Source: a virus. From it: a stretch of DNA of 25,207 bases. The notes beneath the pieces are model-generated. The model was given only the letters and a program-made list of their open reading frames with translations, was not told the DNA's origin and searched no databases. The stretch is from positions 1-25,207 of IMG/VR virus record IMGVR_UViG_3300044742_000147; one strand, given 5' to 3'. Shown here one piece after another: positions 22,025-25,207 of this stretch. The stretch's first letter is position 1, and each line of letters opens with the position of its first letter. The position numbers and the translations under genes are program-made.

Positions 22025-22780
22025 TCACAGCTTAATCTCATGATGCGGGAAGCTCAAGACCTTCGGCTTCCAATTTGGCCCACGCGCGCGGATCATTTGC
22101 TTTACGCCAGCATCTTCCGGCTGCTTGCGCTTGTACCGCGTCGTCGAGGAATCTTCGTAGTGCTCATACCGATGCAATTCGTCGGTCATTATCCGGATCG
22201 GCGCGGTCGCGGCGCATCGCCTCCGATATTCTCCATCCGTCCCGTAATGCCCGGACAATGCTTCGTCGTACCCGCCGACCTTCCAGAACATCTTGCGCGT
22301 CATGAACCACGAATTCGGGTGCGGATGAATTGGCCCTCCATCGCGCTCCCGTCGTGAGAAACGATAGATAATATTCGGATCGTGCTCTCCGTGGATCAGC
22401 GCCTTCGCCGTATCAAATGGGATGACGTGATCCATGTCGGTCAGGACGCACCAGCAATCCGGGGCGTTCTTCATTCCGATATTGCGCGCCGCAAGCCAGT
22501 TCCATCGCACGTCAACGTCGATCCGAAAGAGCCGCATCGCGATCGGGGGCGGGTGCCCGCGCAAAACATCTCCCGCTGGATATGTTGGCGAACCGTCATC
22601 AACGATGATAGCGCCCAAGCGCAATCTCACGCCCACGTTGAATGCCCACCAACGCCGCATTTGATATTCAAAGAACTGTGGATTGTCGTAGTACGGCATA
22701 ACGATGCAGACGAAATCTTTTCGCATGTCGCCGCGCTTGACCTCGACGATTGGCGCGTCGTCACACCCGGGAGCGCCCAT
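22025..22780 (-). CDS. Glycosyltransferase family 2-like
   Basis: The 251-residue product has a GT-A fold pattern: FVCIVMPYYDNPQFFEYQ near the start, LGAIIVDDGS (Asp61-Asp62) and VLTDMDHVI (Asp115-x-Asp117, the DxD metal site). NPHPNSW-like IHPHPNSWFMTRKMFWKVGGYDEALSGHYGTDGEY (taken in pieces) matches the conserved GGYDE...G-x-D/E region of GT2 enzymes. The acceptor cannot be told. ATG 22780 follows GGAG, three bases after the upstream stop. The C-terminus is basic and Trp/Pro-containing. Confidence 0.85.
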   Translation of the reverse strand: MGAPGCDDAPIVEVKRGDMRKDFVCIVMPYYDNPQFFEYQMRRWWAFNVGVRLRLGAIIVDDGSPTYPAGDVLRGHPPPIAMRLFRIDVDVRWNWLAARNIGMKNAPDCWCVLTDMDHVIPFDTAKALIHGEHDPNIIYRFSRRERDGGPIHPHPNSWFMTRKMFWKVGGYDEALSGHYGTDGEYRRRCAATAPIRIMTDELHRYEHYEDSSTTRYKRKQPEDAGVKQMIRARGPNWKPKVLSFPHHEIKL

Positions 22781-22783
22781 TGT

Positions 22784-23101
22784 TCAACTCCCGACTTGCT
22801 GTTGAGTACCGTCCCAAACGAATTGATCTAACGGAAAGTGTTCGCGGCAATGGACGCAAAATGTACCACTGTAGAACGTCGGATTACATGCGTACGTTTC
22901 AGCAATCGATTGGCCCATGCTCGTAACCTTTCCGCACGTTTTGTGCAGATAGGTTTTGCGGACCGGTCGGACGTATCCCTTCGCGCGTTCCTCTGCGGAC
23001 AAGACCACGTAACCCTTTTGCATTCCCGTCGCTGGATCAATCTCCCGATGGTCATGCGTGACCGGAGAACCGTCCGTCAGCGTCGTTTTTGGATCGCTCA
23101 T
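22784..23101 (-). CDS. Conserved phage protein with Cys pairs
   Basis: The 105-residue product MSDPKTTLTDGSPVTHDHRE... has a conserved look seen in rhizobial phages: IDPATGMQKGYVVLSAEERAKG (in pieces), YVRPVRKTYLHKTCG, then YACNPTFYSGTFCVHCREHFP and VWDGTQ. Cys-x2-Cys plus other Cys and His residues suggest a zinc-ribbon-like site. ATG 23101 is chosen because AGAGGAAAGC precedes it; a longer frame overlaps the upstream gene further. It overlaps the upstream glycosyltransferase by 50 bases. Function unknown. Confidence 0.7.
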   Translation of the reverse strand: MSDPKTTLTDGSPVTHDHREIDPATGMQKGYVVLSAEERAKGYVRPVRKTYLHKTCGKVTSMGQSIAETYACNPTFYSGTFCVHCREHFPLDQFVWDGTQQQVGS

Positions 23102-23768
23102 GCTTTCCTCTTGCACCCCACGCTTCATCAAACCACGGCCACTGCATCGCAGCGATATGATTCTTCGGTCGCTTCATCAAAACAACTTTCGTCCCAAGCG
23201 GCCATTTCGGCGGATTGTGTATTTCCGAAATACGCGGAAACCATGCAAGCGGCATCGTCAGCTGATTCGGCAATCGTTCGCCAATCCAATCCTGATCACC
23301 CCAAAGCCGGCGCGTCACGGATGCGTTGAATTCGGTATATAGCTCAGGATGCTTCCCAGCTTCAAAACGCATCACGCTTGAATTGTACCGCTTTACGACG
23401 CGCTTCCCGCCGCGTCCCTCAAACGCACCGGCATGCGGTATCAAAGCAAGATCGGTCTTGAGCCCCGCAATCAATTCAAGCGAATTGACAATCAGCACGT
23501 CGAGGTCGAAATACAAAACCGGACCGTATAGCCAATGGTGCGGCGAAAAAAGCTCGATCTTTGACCACCATCCGGCATTTCCGTTTTGCGGCTTCGGTAT
23601 TTCAATCACATCGCAATTTTGCTCCAACAAAAGCGACGGCCTGTCTGTCAAACAAACAAACCGGTGCGGGACGCTCAAGTGCTTGCGCACCATCGCCCGC
23701 AAGCGCCACACGTAATCCGGTGTGAACGGAACATTCGCTTCGACCCAAACGCAAGCAACGGTAAGCAT
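23052..23768 (-). CDS. Glycosyltransferase, DxD type
   Basis: The 238-residue product starts MLTVACVWVEANVPFTPDYV, has FVCLTDRPS and VLYFDLDVLIVNSL (Asp88-Leu-Asp90, metal-binding DxD) and a later VKRYNSSVMRFEAG, WGDQDWIGE, then ALPRI-like AWFPRISEIHN. This is the GT8-like layout shared with the 237-residue enzyme at 21098-21811 (CxTD...DLDV...YNSS/YNGS...DQDW/DQAW). ATG 23768 follows AAGGCGGGG. The C-terminus is Lys/Arg-rich. Substrate unknown. Confidence 0.82.
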   Translation of the reverse strand: MLTVACVWVEANVPFTPDYVWRLRAMVRKHLSVPHRFVCLTDRPSLLLEQNCDVIEIPKPQNGNAGWWSKIELFSPHHWLYGPVLYFDLDVLIVNSLELIAGLKTDLALIPHAGAFEGRGGKRVVKRYNSSVMRFEAGKHPELYTEFNASVTRRLWGDQDWIGERLPNQLTMPLAWFPRISEIHNPPKWPLGTKVVLMKRPKNHIAAMQWPWFDEAWGARGKHERSKNDADGRFSGHA

Positions 23769-23810
23769 GTCTAAAACCCCGCCTTTTTGTCGGTCAATAC
23801 AATTCCGGCA

Positions 23811-24005
23811 TCAGCCTTTTCCTTTACCTGACCCAACGTCAACTGTAGCACTGATTTTAGCGAACATGGTGATCTTACATTCTGTCGGACCATCGCCAGC
23901 TTTGAATTCGATGCTCTTGACGCGATTAAGTTTCTTGCCGTCCAAATAAACAAGACCTTTACCGGTTTCGTCTACATCGATACTGATTTTACTGAATTCT
24001 GTCAT
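23811..24005 (-). CDS. Unknown 64-residue beta-rich protein
   Basis: The product MTEFSKISIDVDETGKGLVY... is short, with strands rich in Ile/Val/Lys and a C-terminal GSGKGKG tail. ATG 24005 has GGGGG upstream; an alternative GTG at 24011 would overlap the upstream stop (GTGA). No family is recognised. The neat operon spacing supports a real gene. Confidence 0.55.
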   Translation of the reverse strand: MTEFSKISIDVDETGKGLVYLDGKKLNRVKSIEFKAGDGPTECKITMFAKISATVDVGSGKGKG

Positions 24006-24007
24006 CT

Positions 24008-24727
24008 TCACCCCCTCATCCAGTGATTGGCGTGCAAGCTCTCGATATCTTCCTCGCTGTCTTCGCAGGAAACCACATCGCCAACGCCGCGGCGGATCAC
24101 GCCGGCATCGCGTAAGGCTTTCGACTTGTGGTCCGGTCCGCGTATCTTCAGATCGCTCGACAAGATTGGTTTCAAATCCTTGTGGTATCGCCCTTGCTGC
24201 GGAACCATGAAGCGCTGATTGTTCGTCTTGCGCAGCACGCCGCGGACCAAATGACCGCGCGTCGTTTCCGCGCGCTCGAACGCTACAACCTCATAGCAAT
24301 TCGCCCACGCCACCGCGGCAATCAAGTTTGGCTGGATCAAATAGAAGCAATGCCCCTCATATCCGGCGCATGGCCGATCGAACACGATATAACCACCGAC
24401 CTTCGTCAGCATGTGCATGGTGCGCCATACCTGATGTTGATCAAAGACATGCTCTCCCGTACCGAAGTCAGTCACAAGATCAAACTCACAGCGCCAAAAC
24501 ATGCCCCACTTTTCGATCGGAATATTGAGGTCTTGGGTGCACGTGCCGCGACCGTTACCGTCGATCGACTCATAACGATTGCATCCGAGTTCTTCGTAAA
24601 ACTTACGCGCCAATTGATGCTTACCCCCACACGTCACCCATTGGTCGCCCAATTCCGCGACCGCAAAGCATCCTTTCGGCAATTTGAGGTCGCGAATATA
24701 CTGCAACGGCTCAGTCAGAATTCCCAT
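24008..24727 (-). CDS. Class I methyltransferase-like protein
   Basis: The 239-residue product shows a methyltransferase-like fold: GCFAVAELGDQWVTCGGK as a motif I-like strand-loop, YESIDGNGRGT as an acidic strand end, FDLVTDFGTGEHVFDQHQ around 82-98 (motif IV region) and LTKVGGYIVFDRP (strand beta-5). Such proteins with D-F-G-T-x-E-H occur in sugar and natural-product loci. Motif I is atypical, so catalysis is not certain. It lies between small unknown genes; its ATG overlaps the preceding gene by 17 bases. Confidence 0.65.
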   Translation of the reverse strand: MGILTEPLQYIRDLKLPKGCFAVAELGDQWVTCGGKHQLARKFYEELGCNRYESIDGNGRGTCTQDLNIPIEKWGMFWRCEFDLVTDFGTGEHVFDQHQVWRTMHMLTKVGGYIVFDRPCAGYEGHCFYLIQPNLIAAVAWANCYEVVAFERAETTRGHLVRGVLRKTNNQRFMVPQQGRYHKDLKPILSSDLKIRGPDHKSKALRDAGVIRRGVGDVVSCEDSEEDIESLHANHWMRG

Positions 24728-24911
24728 TGTCGTCCTCCCGTAAATTGATAAGCGTTTCCGCTTCCGCGATTTCCTCTGGCGTCATGTAGTGCGCCATCAC
24801 GCGTAAATGGTCTATTTGCGGCAACACCATCAACAGCGCACGTTCCGCGGCGAATTGGAATTCCCATCGCAACGGACAAACATTGTCACGATATTGCGTC
24901 AGCCGATTCAT
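24711..24911 (-). CDS. Unknown 66-residue helical protein
   Basis: MNRLTQYRDNVCPLRWEFQF... is helical, with an acidic C-terminus (LREDDNGNSD). ATG 24911 overlaps the upstream TGA (ATGA), and its own end overlaps the next gene by 17 bases. No domain recognised. Confidence 0.6.
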   Translation of the reverse strand: MNRLTQYRDNVCPLRWEFQFAAERALLMVLPQIDHLRVMAHYMTPEEIAEAETLINLREDDNGNSD

Positions 24912-25105
24912 TCGTATTGGTTCATTGATCGATTATCAGAAGCAACAGCGCCGACCTCCATGCAATGACAACACGGAAACTTCACGATTTGCCCGTCGTA
25001 GACATCCTCAACCCACGGCGTCGTGGCGGATGCAGCCGACATCGAGCATGTCGGCTCAAAGACTTCCAAAAACTTTTTCCCGTGGCAGCACGGACATTCG
25101 ATCAT
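24908..25105 (-). CDS. Small zinc-ribbon-like protein
   Basis: The 65-residue product MIECPCCHGKKFLEVFEPTC has Cys-Pro-Cys-Cys-His-Gly at the N-terminus and a second pair VKFPCCHCMEV near residue 45, the two knuckles of a likely zinc ribbon. ATG 25105 follows AAGGAG at good spacing; a longer frame upstream lacks this. ATGA-coupled to the next gene. It may bind nucleic acid or protein; function unknown. Confidence 0.65.
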   Translation of the reverse strand: MIECPCCHGKKFLEVFEPTCSMSAASATTPWVEDVYDGQIVKFPCCHCMEVGAVASDNRSMNQYE

Positions 25106-25207
25106 CGTCCATCTCCTTGAAATCGAAAATCTGGAAACAAGCGCTTGGCCATTCCAAAAACATACCGTATCCGACCCATCCGATTCCCACGCCATCGGTA
25201 TAGATCG
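25056..25207 (-). CDS. Possible C-terminus of an upstream gene (cut by window edge)
   Basis: A frame open from the right edge to TGA 25058-25056 reads YTDGVGIGWVGYGMFLEWPS... and ends VLPREKVFGSL. It would overlap the zinc-ribbon gene by 50 bases, the same overlap seen at 23052-23101. An alternative frame ends at TGA 25104-25102 in an ATGA junction (ending RFQGDGR). I cannot decide between them; the first has the more protein-like composition and codon ending. Confidence 0.3.
   Translation of the reverse strand, partial: IYTDGVGIGWVGYGMFLEWPSACFQIFDFKEMDDDRMSVLPREKVFGSL

Noticed and set aside
22382-22831. Plus-strand open frame of 149 codons
   Set aside because: Antisense to the GT2-like gene; no ribosome site or recognisable domain.
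1-25207. tRNA genes, insertion sequences, attachment sites, integrase
   Set aside because: None recognised on either strand by reading; no transposase or integrase-like protein was found among the frames.

Overview
The window is the structural (head and tail) region of a tailed bacteriophage or prophage. Every gene I support lies on the minus strand, so transcription runs from high to low coordinates. A 656-residue tape measure protein, a TP901-1-type tail tube, a tail terminator and a frameshifted tail assembly chaperone point to a long flexible (siphovirus-type) tail. The host is probably an alphaproteobacterium of the Rhizobiales/Hyphomicrobiales: the operon carries a BA14K-type secreted protein, a family typical of Brucella and rhizobia, and the virion genes resemble those of rhizobial phages and gene transfer agents. 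No terminase, portal, integrase, lysis or host chromosomal gene is present, so free phage and prophage cannot be told apart.

Layout in transcription order. (1) 25.2-21.1 kb: small zinc-ribbon-like and unknown proteins mixed with three glycosyltransferases and a methyltransferase. (2) 21.1-17.7 kb: a BA14K-like secreted protein, a ChaB-DUF2213 prohead protease with a nested scaffold start, a cement/decoration protein and the major capsid protein, closed by a strong hairpin terminator. (3) 17.7-16.3 kb: a small membrane peptide, an unknown head protein, a DUF4054 head-tail adaptor and small accessory ORFs. (4) 16.3-5.4 kb: an accessory block with a methyltransferase, a Maf/MptE-like DUF115 protein, a conserved virion protein, a duplicated beta-helix tailspike, coiled-coil small proteins, and two large repeat proteins. 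(5) 5.4-0 kb: head-tail stopper, tail terminator, tail tube, a second cement-like protein, an HK97 gp10-like protein, G/GT tail chaperone, tape measure, and a distal tail-like protein cut by the window edge.

The most unusual feature is at 5.0-11.1 kb. Three genes encode the same ~105-residue head-tail stopper-like domain. One is the normal stand-alone protein (114 aa). In the other two (388 and 1393 aa) this domain is the C-terminus of a long stalk: about 12 copies of an 18-22-residue repeat in one, and about 34 copies of a 22-residue repeat (core DLALSTxAP) in the other. The 34-copy array is interrupted by a SPRY/lectin-like domain and capped by a ~300-residue glycine-rich domain. The simplest reading is a set of neck-anchored fibres (collar whiskers or adhesins) that evolved by duplicating the connector gene and fusing it to a repeat stalk. 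I know of no described equivalent. Three glycosyltransferases, a Maf-like protein and two methyltransferases in the same operon could decorate these Ser/Thr/Pro-rich stalks or other surface glycans; that link is inference.

Genes are very tightly packed. Many junctions are ATGA, GTGA or TGATG overlaps, which I used to choose starts. No intergenic stretch exceeds about 210 bases. No tRNA, CRISPR array or insertion sequence was seen.
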